Shown here in pieces: positions 25,160 through 33,357 of a stretch of 64,000 nucleotides of DNA; the first letter of the stretch is position 1, and each line of letters begins with the position of its first letter. The stretch comes from Pollutimonas sp963706785 (GTDB taxonomy: Bacteria > Pseudomonadota > Gammaproteobacteria > Burkholderiales > Burkholderiaceae_B). Location of the stretch: assembly GCA_963706785.1 (NCBI GenBank), contig CAVPNJ010000001.1, positions 1 to 64,000 of the forward strand, written 5' to 3'. Under the pieces are notes generated by a model. The model was given only the letters and a program-made list of their open reading frames with translations, did not search any database and was not told where the DNA came from. Both the position numbers and the translations under genes were made by a program.

Positions 25160-25952
25160 TTAGTCTTTCAGATGGCCCAGCATCTGCGTGAAGATTTTAG
25201 GCGTAGCGGCCAGCACGCTTCCATTCTTCATCCATTCCTGCTCACCGTCGAAGTCGGCTATCAGTCCGCCAGCCTCGAGAATTAGCAGGCCACCCGCGGC
25301 CAGGTCCCACGGCTTCAAATTAACGCCGCAATAACCGTCCAGGCGTCCTGCCGCGACATAGGCAAGATCAAGCACCGTTGAGCCCAGTGCGGCGAGCCGA
25401 GGCGCATTCCGACAATACGCTGGAAAAACGTGTGTTCACTGGCACCACGCCGGCCGAATTTGGCACATGCGCACCTAACAGCGCATCGTGATAACGAGTT
25501 TGACCCGAAACCCGAACGCGCCTGTCATTCATGAATGCACCGCCGCCGCGAGTAGCGGTGAATAGTTCGTTGCGACTGGGATCGTAGATAACAGCCTGAG
25601 TGACCTGTCCTCGCTGCGCCAGCGCGATGGACACAGCATAAATAGGCAAACCATGAATAAAATTGGTCGTGCCGTCGAGGGGATCGATAATCCATTGAAA
25701 GTCGGCCTGGGTATCGATGGTTTGCCCCGCGGCCAAGTGAGTTCCCGATTCTTCACCAAGGAAACCATGATCGGGATACGCGGTGCGCAAGATATCGATT
25801 ATTGCTTCTTCCGCAGCATGATCAACTTCCGTGACATAATCCTTGGGTCCCTTGCGTGCCACTTGCAGGCGTTCCAGGTCGAGGCTGCCACGGTTGATAA
25901 TGGCGCCAGCACGGCGTGCCGCCTTGATGGCGGTATTGAGCATCGGGTGCAT
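25160..25952 (-). pseudogene. suhB: Inositol monophosphatase family protein suhB, one-base insertion
   Basis: The start at 25952 (MHPMLNTAIKAARRAGAII) opens a SuhB-like protein: VTEVDHAAEEAIIDIL, FLGEESGT (metal ligands Glu), WIIDPLDGTTNFIHGLP (the DPLDGT motif). The frame is lost after CASARRTG; the C-terminal part LDLAYVAAGRLDGYCGVNLKPWDLAAGGLL, split here as two motifs DLAYVAAGRLDGY and KPWDLAAGGLL, continues in another frame to 25160. Deleting one G from a GGG run at about 25390-25395 rejoins them (RTGSTVLDLAYV). SuhB dephosphorylates inositol phosphates and also modulates rRNA transcription antitermination. Its neighbour across the divergent start is trmJ, a common pairing. Confidence 0.88.
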
Positions 25953-26058
25953 AAAATTCCGTATTAAACAAAAGAAACTGTCATTGCCCAACCCGCCAGA
26001 TCCGACCGCCTGCATAGGCAAAAGTCGGGCAATAAACGTTAAAAACGATCTATTTTAA

Positions 26059-26853
26059 ATGACTAACACGTTTTCCTCCGAAACGACCGATGCATTCACT
26101 CGCGTTCGGTTCATTATGGTGCACCCCAGCCATCCCGGAAATGTAGGCGCAGCGGCCCGCGCCATTAAGACTATGGGCTTTCACGACTTGTGTCTGGTGG
26201 CCCCCCGTTTCCCCGATGTGCTCGAACTTCCCGAGGCGCAGTCACTGGCCAGCGGTGCAACCGACGTACTGGCGGCGGTTCACATTGTCCCGACTTTACA
26301 AGAGGCGCTACGCCCTGTCACCATGGCATTTGCGCTGACGGCGCGTGCCCGCATGATAGGCCCACCCCCTTGCGACATCCGCCAGGCCGCAACGATAAGC
26401 TGCACCACTTTACAACAACCGCACAGCCGGGTGGCGATAGTATTGGGTACAGAACGATCCGGCCTGACCAATGAAGACATCGCCTTATGTCAACGAATTT
26501 GCCATATACCTGCGAATCCTGAATATAGCTCGCTGAATGTGGCGCAGGCTCTGCAATTGGCTGCATGGGAATTGCGCTATGCCCTGGCAAATGCGGCGGC
26601 GATGCCGCTACTTCCGGTCACCAGCGGCCAGGCGGAAGCTGGCGACGAATCCGCCCCCAGCGAGAAAATACAGGCACTAATGGTTCATTGGGAGCAGGCC
26701 CTGGTGGCGGTGGGTTTTCTCGATCCAGAACACCCTAAAAAACTCATGCCGCGCATGCGGCATTTATTCGGCCGCAACGATCTGACCCGCGACGAGGTCG
26801 ATATGCTGCGCGGCTTATGTACCGCTATGATCAAGACCGCCACAAAGCCCTAG
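26059..26853 (+). CDS. trmJ: tRNA (cytidine/uridine-32-2'-O)-methyltransferase
   Basis: A 264-residue SPOUT methyltransferase that 2'-O-methylates C32/U32 in the anticodon loop. Family marks: RFIMVHPSHPGNVGAAARAI with the following KTMGF at the N terminus, SGATDVLAAVHIV, and the knot-forming VAIVLGTERSGLTNEDIALC and SLNVAQALQLAAWELRYAL. The C-terminal helical extension of about 90 residues is usual for TrmJ. It is divergent from suhB (106 bases between) and converges on the CoA-transferase genes with a 4-base overlap at its stop. Confidence 0.93.
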   Translation: MTNTFSSETTDAFTRVRFIMVHPSHPGNVGAAARAIKTMGFHDLCLVAPRFPDVLELPEAQSLASGATDVLAAVHIVPTLQEALRPVTMAFALTARARMIGPPPCDIRQAATISCTTLQQPHSRVAIVLGTERSGLTNEDIALCQRICHIPANPEYSSLNVAQALQLAAWELRYALANAAAMPLLPVTSGQAEAGDESAPSEKIQALMVHWEQALVAVGFLDPEHPKKLMPRMRHLFGRNDLTRDEVDMLRGLCTAMIKTATKP

Positions 26854-27488
26854 CCTGCGACCAGTGCCATCCCTGTAAGTCGGGATAGCTCGGCAATGCC
26901 GACGCCAGCCAAATCGTCAATAAGGACTACCTTGCCATCTTTCAGATCAAAGACCGCCAAATCGGTGTACACACGCGATACGCAAGCGATACCGGTAAGC
27001 GGATACGAACAGCGCTCTACCAACTTGCTTTGACCTTCGCGAGTCAATAATTCCATCAAGACATACACCGACTTGGCGCCGATTGCCAAGTCCATTGCGC
27101 CGCCGACTGCGGGGATATCGTCTGGGCCACCCGTGTGCCAGTTCGCCAGGTCGCCCGTGCGCGAAACCTGAAAGGCGCCTAGAACACATATATCGAGGTG
27201 TCCGCCGCGCATCATCGCGAAGGAATCAGCGTGATGAAAGTATGCCCCGCCCGCCAACAAAGTGACTGGCTGCTTGCCCGCATTGATCAGATCAGGATCC
27301 TCGGCGCCTGGCTCCGGGGCGGGCCCCATTCCAATAACGCCGTTTTCGCTATGCAACATGATTTCACGGTCAGCAGGCAGATAATTGCCCACTTTGGTGG
27401 GTAAGCCAATACCAAGATTGACCACGCTGCCCTCGGGTATGTCCTGAGCCACACGGGCCGCCATTTGTTCACGATTTAAACGATTCAT
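26850..27488 (-). CDS. CoA-transferase subunit B (3-oxoacid type)
   Basis: A 212-residue beta subunit of a class I CoA-transferase. The catalytic glutamate is in HSENGVIGMGP (E48), and the G-rich NLGIGLPTKVGNYL and GGAMDLAIGAKSVYVLMEL are typical. With the A subunit just upstream (start 27488 overlaps the A stop at 27485 by 4 bases) it moves CoA from succinyl-CoA to a 3-oxoacid: acetoacetate (ScoAB) or 3-oxoadipate (PcaIJ/CatIJ). The linked receptor gene points to catabolism of an imported organic acid. Confidence 0.9.
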   Translation of the reverse strand: MNRLNREQMAARVAQDIPEGSVVNLGIGLPTKVGNYLPADREIMLHSENGVIGMGPAPEPGAEDPDLINAGKQPVTLLAGGAYFHHADSFAMMRGGHLDICVLGAFQVSRTGDLANWHTGGPDDIPAVGGAMDLAIGAKSVYVLMELLTREGQSKLVERCSYPLTGIACVSRVYTDLAVFDLKDGKVVLIDDLAGVGIAELSRLTGMALVAG

Positions 27489-28156
27489 TTTTCGGCTCCT
27501 AAGGCCACCACACGCTGCACAAATAAACCCGGCGTCACAATGGCCTCGGGGTCCAAAGCGCCCAGTTCGACGATTTCGTCAACTTGCGCTACGGTAATAC
27601 GGGAAGCACTCGCCATGATGGGACCGAAGTTCCGTGCTGTTTTGCGATATACCAGGTTACCCCAACGGTCGCCCTTCAAGGCCTTGATCAGGGCATAATC
27701 CGCTTGCAAGGGGTATTCAAGAACATAATCGCGGCCATTAATATTGCGCTGCTCTTTGCCTTCGGCCAGCAAAGTTCCCGCGGCAGTAGGGGTGAAAAAT
27801 GCCCCTATTCCGGCGCCACCGGCACGGATGCGTTCGGCAAGGTTACCTTGCGGAACGAGTTCGAGTTCGATTTTTCCGGCACGATACAAAGCATCGAATA
27901 CGTGAGAATCGCTCTGGCGCGGAAATGAACAAACGATTTTCCGTACGCGCCCCGCCGCCAGCAATGCCGCAAGGCCCGTGTCACCGTTGCCCGCATTATT
28001 ATTGATTATGACAAGGTCTTTTGCACCTTGATCAAGCAAGGCATCGATGAGCTCTTTGGGCTGGCCGGCCAGACCGAAGCCGCCCACCATGATCGAAGCG
28101 CCGTCAGGAATGTCGGACAAGGACTCCCGTAAGCTGTTAAAGATTTTGGAAATCAT
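27485..28156 (-). CDS. CoA-transferase subunit A (3-oxoacid type)
   Basis: A 223-residue alpha subunit. The CoA-binding loop is SIMVGGFGLAGQPKELIDAL, and VIINNNAGNGDTGLAALLAAG and EYPLQADYALIKALKGDRWG are family marks. It forms a heterotetramer with the B subunit encoded next. Start MISKIFNSLRE follows a plausible ribosome binding site (CAGGAAC) in the 83-base gap after the receptor gene, where a terminator (28194-28224) partly uncouples it from the receptor gene. Confidence 0.9.
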   Translation of the reverse strand: MISKIFNSLRESLSDIPDGASIMVGGFGLAGQPKELIDALLDQGAKDLVIINNNAGNGDTGLAALLAAGRVRKIVCSFPRQSDSHVFDALYRAGKIELELVPQGNLAERIRAGGAGIGAFFTPTAAGTLLAEGKEQRNINGRDYVLEYPLQADYALIKALKGDRWGNLVYRKTARNFGPIMASASRITVAQVDEIVELGALDPEAIVTPGLFVQRVVALGAEK

Positions 28157-28187
28157 GTGGCATCCAGTTCCTGTTAATAAATGGGTT

Positions 28188-28224
28188 CAAAAAACAGATG
28201 GCCGACCCGAGGCCGGCCATCTGT
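28188..28224 (-). terminator. Intrinsic terminator after the Bug receptor gene
   Basis: Stem ACAGATGGCC with GGCCATCTGT (10 bp) around an 11-base loop; on the minus strand it is followed by TTTTTTG. It lies 15 bases beyond the receptor stop and before the CoA-transferase start, so the latter genes need read-through or their own promoter. Confidence 0.8.
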
Positions 28225-28239
28225 AAAAGACTAAATGTA

Positions 28240-29232
28240 TTAATCTACTGTAGCACCGGAAGCTTTGACCACTTTGGCCCAGCCCTCGACCTCAGACTTG
28301 ATGAAGGCTCCGAACTCGGCGGGGGTTGTCTTGGCCGGAACCGCGCCGAGGTCCGCCAAACGGGCCTGCACGTCAGGCTTGGCCATGGCAGCCTGAACGA
28401 CCGAATTCAGCTTATTGACAATATCGTCGGGAGTTCCCTTGGGTGCGATGATACCGAACCATGATGAAACATCATAGGAAGGGAAACCTGACTCTTGCAT
28501 AGTGGGCAGATCGGGAGCCGTCTTGGAACGCTCGGCTGTGGTTACGGCCAGTGCGCGTAGCTTGCCGGCGGCCACATGAGGCCACGCCGACGGCATATTG
28601 TCGAACATGTAGTCCACCTGACCGCCTATAAGGTCAGTCATGGCGGGCGAGCTGCCCTTATAAGGGATGTGGGTCGCGTCGATTTTCGCTAACTGCTTAA
28701 AAAGTTCCCCGGCCATATGGATAGACGTACCGCTGCCTGAAGAAGCAAAGTTGAGTTTACCTGGGTTAGCCTTGGCGTAGTCGACAAGTTCCTTAACCGA
28801 TTTAACGGGAAGGGAAGGATTTACAACCAGAATATTGGGAACCCTTACCCCTAACGAAACCGGAGCAAAATCCTTCGTCAAATCAAAACGAAGGTTCTTA
28901 TAGAGAGTCTGATTAATGGCGCTCGTTACCGCTACCATATACAAAGTATATCCATCAGGTGCTGCGCGCGACACCATTTCAGTAGCAATGTTGCTTCCCG
29001 CGCCAGGGCGATTTTCAACCACTACAGGCTGACCAAGCGCGTCGCCGATTTCCTTGCCCAGAATGCGTGCGACAACATCGGTCGTGCCGCCTGCGGAAAA
29101 ACCGACTACCAGTCGTATTGCATGATCGGGATATGCCGCCGATGCGGTACTGGCGAAACCAAGGGCGCCAGCGAATAGCGTGCTGGCGGCGATTACTTTT
29201 GCACTAGACGTAAATTTGGAACGAATTGACAC
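28240..29232 (-). CDS. Tripartite tricarboxylate transporter substrate-binding protein (Bug/TctC family)
   Basis: A 330-residue periplasmic receptor. A signal peptide (about residues 1-32, KVIAASTLFAGALGFASTAS, then AA) precedes the mature start YPDHAIRLVVGFSAGGTTDV, the classic Bug N terminus. Other marks are GQPVVVENRPGAGSNIA and FASSGSGTSIHMAGELFKQL, with HIPYKGSSPAMTDLIGG. Bug proteins are greatly expanded in Alcaligenaceae; they bind carboxylates or amino acids and often work without a linked TctAB membrane pair, as here. Divergent IclR control and downstream CoA-transferase suggest capture of a dicarboxylate or aromatic-derived acid (inference). Confidence 0.93.
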   Translation of the reverse strand: MSIRSKFTSSAKVIAASTLFAGALGFASTASAAYPDHAIRLVVGFSAGGTTDVVARILGKEIGDALGQPVVVENRPGAGSNIATEMVSRAAPDGYTLYMVAVTSAINQTLYKNLRFDLTKDFAPVSLGVRVPNILVVNPSLPVKSVKELVDYAKANPGKLNFASSGSGTSIHMAGELFKQLAKIDATHIPYKGSSPAMTDLIGGQVDYMFDNMPSAWPHVAAGKLRALAVTTAERSKTAPDLPTMQESGFPSYDVSSWFGIIAPKGTPDDIVNKLNSVVQAAMAKPDVQARLADLGAVPAKTTPAEFGAFIKSEVEGWAKVVKASGATVD

Positions 29233-29258
29233 TGTGTCCTCCGAGATTTGATTTTAGT

Positions 29259-29273
29259 GTCCATAACGTGGAC
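29259..29273. promoter_or_regulatory. Candidate IclR operator
   Basis: GTCCATAACGTGGAC is an inverted repeat (5-bp arms GTCCA/TGGAC, 5-base spacer) in the 91-base gap between the divergent receptor and IclR genes. IclR-type proteins bind short palindromes in such gaps and repress or activate both genes. Confidence 0.45.
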
Positions 29274-29323
29274 GGTTATATAATAGCTGTTCGATTTTCC
29301 AACATATTTCTTTTTTTTCAAAC

Positions 29324-30106
29324 TTGCGCGTACATACTGTGGACAGTTCCAGCGACAATACTACCGGATCCGGCCCGCGGACATTAAAGCGTGGTCTCCT
29401 GGTGCTACGAACTCTTCAAGAGAACTCTGACACCGGCCTTAGCGTAACGAGTCTGGCCCGGCTAACTGGATTGCAGCGCCCTACTATCTATCGCTTGCTG
29501 GCGGCCTTGATAGAAGGCGGCTTTGCAAAAAATGTACGCGGAAGTAAAAGATTCATAGCTGAACAGACGCTCGCGCTGCCCGGAATCGAGCAAGACCGAC
29601 GTATCGAGCTTGCCTTTCCCGTTTTGCAAAGGTTGGCTGCCCTGACGGGCGACGCCGTTTTCTTGGTCGTGCGCGATGGCAACGAGTCGGTAAGCCTCTG
29701 GCGCGAGATCGGCGCCTACCCCGTGCAAATCCTCGCCACCTTCGCGGGCAAACGTCAACCGCTAGGAGTCGGCTCTGGTGGAATGGCCTTACTGGCAAAG
29801 CTGGACGATGCCACGGTCGAAGAGATTATTACCCACAACAATAATCAAATCGAACAATACGGTGGGATGACCTCCCGCGAAATGCGGCAGCTGGTGCAAA
29901 ACACCCGTACCCGAGGCTATTCGGTAGTCGGGAACTATGCGGTCCGGGGCGCCTTGGGCGTAGGCTGCGCCTTATGCAATGCCAAGGAAGAACCGTATCT
30001 TGCCATTAGTGTTACGGCGATCACCGACCGCATGCCCGCTACCCGGCAGCGCGAAATTGCGCAGCTTATTCAAGACGGCTTGAAAACCATCGCCGATAAA
30101 ATTTGA
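29324..30106 (+). CDS. IclR-family transcriptional regulator
   Basis: A 260-residue regulator. Residues 20-80 are the IclR winged helix (LKRGLLVLRTLQENSDTGLS, then RLTGLQRPTIYRLLAAL); residues 95-255 form the effector domain (GDAVFLVVRDGNESVSLWRE, RQPLGVGSGGMALLAKLDD, AVRGALGVGCALCNAKEEP). The annotated start is TTG at 29324; the DNA-binding domain is complete from it. It is divergent from the Bug receptor and probably controls receptor and CoA-transferase in response to a small organic acid. Confidence 0.9.
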   Translation: MRVHTVDSSSDNTTGSGPRTLKRGLLVLRTLQENSDTGLSVTSLARLTGLQRPTIYRLLAALIEGGFAKNVRGSKRFIAEQTLALPGIEQDRRIELAFPVLQRLAALTGDAVFLVVRDGNESVSLWREIGAYPVQILATFAGKRQPLGVGSGGMALLAKLDDATVEEIITHNNNQIEQYGGMTSREMRQLVQNTRTRGYSVVGNYAVRGALGVGCALCNAKEEPYLAISVTAITDRMPATRQREIAQLIQDGLKTIADKI

Positions 30107-30107
30107 G

Positions 30108-30971
30108 TCAGGGCTTTGCCTGCGCCGACTCTTCAATAGGCGTTGCCTGCGCTTGAACGAACCGCACCGGGATCGGCAACTGCAGCCCTGCATTTCCGAG
30201 TGCCTGCAAGGCCTTTCTGTACAGATCAAAGCGCAAATCCCAATAATGACCCGATTCGACCCACGCCCGCATGTTGACGACCGCAGTGCTTTCCCGGTAC
30301 TCGGTCACCATAACTTGCGGAGGCGGCTCGGCCAATACGAATTCGTGACTTGTGAGTAATTTGCGCAGTTCGCTTAGCGCTACTTCCAGATCGTCGCCAT
30401 GACGAACACCTACTTCGACGTCTAGCCTACGGGTCGCATTGCGACTGTAATTAATGATCGTATTTCCCCAAACCAGACTATTCGGTAATGTCAGGTGAAC
30501 GCCATCGAATTGAATTAGGCGGGTAAGAAACAGTCCGACCTCAGCTACCGTGCCATCACCTTTCCCGACGACAGAAATATATTCGCCCGTACGAAGAGGA
30601 CGTAAGGCGAGCAACATTATGCCGGCGGCAATATTTTGCAGCGTACCTTGCAAGGCTAAACCGATCGCTAAGCCGGCCGCGCCCAATACAGCAATGATGC
30701 TGGCTGTCTGTACACCAAATCGGGCTAACACTGCGATAAGCACAAAAATACGTATCGCCCACACCGTTACGGTATAGACCATTGGGACGATGGTCGGGTC
30801 GATTTTATTCGAGCGAGCCGCCAGATTCCGCACGGTGCGCCCCGCGAATGAAGAGGCCATCCAGCCGATAATCAGTATGACGACCGTCAATACCAGATTC
30901 AGCGCCAAATATTCCAGGCCCAGAGTGCCTAAGCCAAGATCTTTAAGTCCGTCCAGCATAATTTCCTTCAA
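30108..30971 (-). CDS. MscS-family mechanosensitive ion channel
   Basis: A 287-residue small-conductance channel. Three N-terminal membrane helices lead into the pore helix (AVLGAAGLAIGLALQGTLQN, with the Gly/Ala packing pattern), then the beta domain (GEYISVVGKGDGTVAEVGLF) and the cytoplasmic cage (LPNSLVWGNTIINYSRN, an almost canonical PNS motif). It relieves osmotic down-shock. An alternative start at MLDGLKDLG is 4 codons in. Its stop is 2 bases from the convergent IclR stop. The upstream gap carries paired palindromes that resemble DnaA boxes. Confidence 0.93.
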   Translation of the reverse strand: MKEIMLDGLKDLGLGTLGLEYLALNLVLTVVILIIGWMASSFAGRTVRNLAARSNKIDPTIVPMVYTVTVWAIRIFVLIAVLARFGVQTASIIAVLGAAGLAIGLALQGTLQNIAAGIMLLALRPLRTGEYISVVGKGDGTVAEVGLFLTRLIQFDGVHLTLPNSLVWGNTIINYSRNATRRLDVEVGVRHGDDLEVALSELRKLLTSHEFVLAEPPPQVMVTEYRESTAVVNMRAWVESGHYWDLRFDLYRKALQALGNAGLQLPIPVRFVQAQATPIEESAQAKP

Positions 30972-30988
30972 AAAAATAGAGAAGCCTA

Positions 30989-31014
30989 CTTATCCCCGCC
31001 ATCTGTGGACAAGC
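30989..31014. repeat. 26-bp palindromic element, copy 1 (DnaA-box-like arms)
   Basis: CTTATCCCCG, a 5-base spacer, and TGTGGACAAGC. The arms resemble the DnaA box TTATCCACA in inverted pair, with mismatches. The same 26-base layout recurs at 31117-31142, which has perfect arms. It lies 18 bases upstream of the mscS-type start and may act on that gene or bind a protein. Confidence 0.5.
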
Positions 31015-31072
31015 AGACGTATAAGTTGAGCACTAGTACCGTAAACCCTTATAAATCAGGCGGGTACATTCG

Positions 31073-31091
31073 ATGGCTGAAAATCAGCCAT
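31073..31091. repeat. Perfect hairpin ATGGCTG-AAAAT-CAGCCAT
   Basis: Seven-base arms around AAAAT. It lies between the two 26-bp palindromic elements. No T-tract follows on either strand, so it is not an obvious terminator. Confidence 0.5.
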
Positions 31092-31116
31092 ATGGCCACG
31101 GCCGCCAAATGCCTGA

Positions 31117-31142
31117 CTTATCCACGAAAATTGTGGATAAGC
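31117..31142. repeat. 26-bp palindromic element, copy 2 (perfect DnaA box)
   Basis: CTTATCCACG, spacer AAAAT, TGTGGATAAGC. The arms CTTATCCAC/GTGGATAAG are a perfect 9-bp inverted repeat, and TGTGGATAA (31132-31140) is an exact DnaA box on the minus strand. Copy 1 (30989) has the same length and spacing with four differences outside the spacer counted loosely. Confidence 0.55.
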
Positions 31143-31249
31143 ACATGGACAACCTTACGGCTACCCGAAACAATACTGTAATAACAATGGGTTGTACACG
31201 GTGCTCGAATACTGGCCAGCCGCCTGATTTACCAAAATCAGCCTATATG

Positions 31250-31396
31250 TTACGGAGCGCGTCCGCTGATCAAGCGCACGAGAATCACGATGATGGCGAT
31301 GACGAGCAATATATGGATAAAGCCACCAATGGTATAAGAGGTGACGAGTCCCAGCAGCCACAGAATGATCAGAATCACTGCAATCGTATATAACAT
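31250..31396 (-). CDS. Lmo0937-type small membrane protein (48 aa)
   Basis: An ATG at 31394-31396 gives MLYTIAVILIILWLLGLV, then TSYTIGGFIHILLVIAIIV and ILVRLISGRAP before TAA at 31250-31252. Two membrane helices with a short turn (TSYTIGG) match the lmo0937 family, a widespread stress-linked peptide of unknown function. It is too short for the usual ORF length cutoffs. An imperfect hairpin at 31222-31243 lies just beyond its stop. It faces away from the PRC-barrel gene and from the direction of the repeats. Confidence 0.85.
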   Translation of the reverse strand: MLYTIAVILIILWLLGLVTSYTIGGFIHILLVIAIIVILVRLISGRAP

Positions 31397-31565
31397 TCTT
31401 ACCCCTTTAAAAGCCAATTGATGCCTGCGTAGACGTCATCTATGGACGAAAATCTTGAAGACTAGATGCCGCTGCAATTCTCATGCCCGATCAGGAAGTA
31501 TTTACTGCGGGCACACCACTTGCTGGAAAACGAGTGACCCTATGGTCGCTTAACCAGGAGAAAAC

Positions 31566-32036
31566 ATGAAAAAAATCTTCATCACCGCAGCTTGCTCAGT
31601 GCCCCTTCTTATTGCGCCCACAGCATTTAGCCAGACTACAGCAGCTCCTGCTACCGCTCCTGAAACCGCCCCTGCTTCTCCAGCGCCTGGGGCTGCAACT
31701 ACCGCCCCTAGATCTACGGCTAGACCGGCGGCAGGTGTGTCAGATAGCGCAGCAATGACTGAAGCTATTACAGGCTGGAGCGTCAAAGATAAAATAATGG
31801 GGAAAACCGTATATAACGAAACCAACGAAAAAATCGGCGAAGTCAACGACGTAGTATTGGCCGCAGACGGCAAAGCCGCCTATTTCATCATCGGCGCGGG
31901 GGGCTTCCTTGGCATGGGTTCGCACGATGTCGCGGTCCCCTTCGATCGGGTCACCCAAATGGAAAATAAGCTCACCTTACAAGGAATGACGAAAGAACAG
32001 CTGAAAGCTTTACCAGAAGTAAAGCTGGCTAAGTGA
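31566..32036 (+). CDS. Exported PRC-barrel domain protein
   Basis: A 156-residue protein with a signal peptide (residues 1-22, KKIFITAACSVPLLIAPTAF, then SQ), a Pro/Ala/Thr-rich linker (residues 23-58), and a PRC-barrel fold (MGKTVYNETNEKIGEVNDVV, GKAAYFIIGAGGFLGMGSHD, VAVPFDRVTQMENKLTL). PRC-barrel proteins bind RNA or photosynthetic pigments, or act in envelope stress. A ribosome binding site (CCAGGAG) sits 5 bases before the ATG. Its neighbours (lmo0937-type peptide, DUF3182) occur together in stress-related clusters of betaproteobacteria (family knowledge). Confidence 0.85.
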   Translation: MKKIFITAACSVPLLIAPTAFSQTTAAPATAPETAPASPAPGAATTAPRSTARPAAGVSDSAAMTEAITGWSVKDKIMGKTVYNETNEKIGEVNDVVLAADGKAAYFIIGAGGFLGMGSHDVAVPFDRVTQMENKLTLQGMTKEQLKALPEVKLAK

Positions 32037-32056
32037 GTCTATAGCTCTCCCTTCCG

Positions 32057-32090
32057 GGCGAACCACGGAGCCCGCGGTCCGGAGTTCGCC
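32057..32090. terminator. Possible factor-independent stem after the PRC-barrel gene
   Basis: GGCGAAC (32057-32063) pairs with GTTCGCC (32084-32090), with an inner stem CGGA/TCCG (32066-32069 with 32078-32081). It starts 20 bases after the stop. There is no T-run, so termination is uncertain; it could also be a structured 3' end. Confidence 0.35.
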
Positions 32091-32228
32091 TGGATTTATC
32101 CAGCGGTGAATGCAAGGAACCCGATATGACAGAAAGTCGCGTTTCGACCAGGAGCGGGAAAATCCCTTTTCACTCCTGCACAGTCCGTGCCCGTGAGCAC
32201 AGTAGAACCCACAACGTCCTGTTTCTGA

Positions 32229-33357
32229 ATGAGTGACAAAACCGAGGTATCAAGTATGAGCTCCGGAGTGGTCGTGATTTATCCAGCCCGTGAGCATGAG
32301 CCCGAACATGAAAAGAAAGTGCATCAGGAACTTGCCAGGCGCATTGCACGGATGCTTGGAATGGAATTCGCCGGCGCGTACGATGCCGCGCAGCGGTATT
32401 CCGGGAGGGTCTACTTCCTTCCGAGCGACACACTGATAGGAATAAGACTGGCAGAAAGCCTGGGCATAAAATCTGAGAACGATCTATTCGGTGGTGTTGC
32501 CCCGCACCCATTCATACCGACTAAAGCCATTAGCCACGCACTGCTTGACCCTACCAGCATTGCTCCAGAGGGATGGTCACATGAGTTTGGCAAGCTGGTT
32601 AAGGATTCAGTCTTGCTCGGCTTTACGAGCTTCAGTTTGGACGATGCGCGCAGCGCGGGACAGCAACTACTTCAGCACGGCCCACTACGAGTGAAACCGG
32701 TACATGCCACGGCGGGGCGGGGCCAAATCCTGAGTATCGGACTCCGATGCCCTGGCCGCCGCTTTAGAAGAAGTCGACACCTCGCGTCTCGCCGATTGCG
32801 GAATCGTGCTTGAGGAGCATCTTGACGACGTTGAAACATATAGCGTTGGACAGGTTCGAGTGGCAGGCATGATCGCCAGCTACGTTGGGACGCAGCGTCT
32901 TACCGCCGACAACCGAGGTGAAATGGTCTATGGCGGCTCCGAGTTGATCGTTGCCTTGGGCGACTTCGATACGCTGCAAAAAATTGATCTGGCGCCGGGC
33001 TATCAAACAGCAATCGCCAAAGCCAAGGCCTACGACGCCGCCGCTTCGAAGTGCTTTACCGGCTTTTTTGCATCGCGGCGGAACTACGATGTCGCCAGCG
33101 GATTGGACAGCAAAGGCAGACAGCGATGCGGAGTATTGGAGCAGTCGTGGCGTACCGGTGGGGCCAGCGCTGCGGAGATCGCCGCCCTGGAGGCTTTTCA
33201 TACCCGCAAAGATATCAAGATTGTCCGTGCCAGCACCCTTGAAATTTTCGGCGATCGGGCTCAGCCGCCGGCCCAGGCAAAGGAGGTCTTTTATGGCGAA
33301 GACCCGGATCTGGGACTGATCCGCAAGTATGTAATGGTGGAACCTTATGGGAACTAG
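32229..33357 (+). pseudogene. DUF3182 family protein, one-base frameshift
   Basis: Two frames make one DUF3182 protein. The first (MSDKTEVSSMSSGVVVIYP to HATAGRGQILSIG) contains the N-terminal part; the second (from about 32740, SDALAAALEEVDTSRLADCG, then IVLEEHLDDVETYSVGQVRV and RKYVMVEPYGN) is the ATP-grasp-like C-terminal part. Removing one G from GG at 32739-32740 joins them (ILSIDSDALAAAL), giving about 375 residues. The family function is unknown; the fold hints at ATP-dependent ligation. Its stop overlaps the next gene's start by 11 bases, so translation of the hydrolase may be coupled to it. Confidence 0.8.

Noticed and set aside
30972..31249. Chromosomal replication origin
   Set aside because: Only a few DnaA-like boxes; no dnaA, dnaN, gyrB, rpmH or AT-rich unwinding region nearby.
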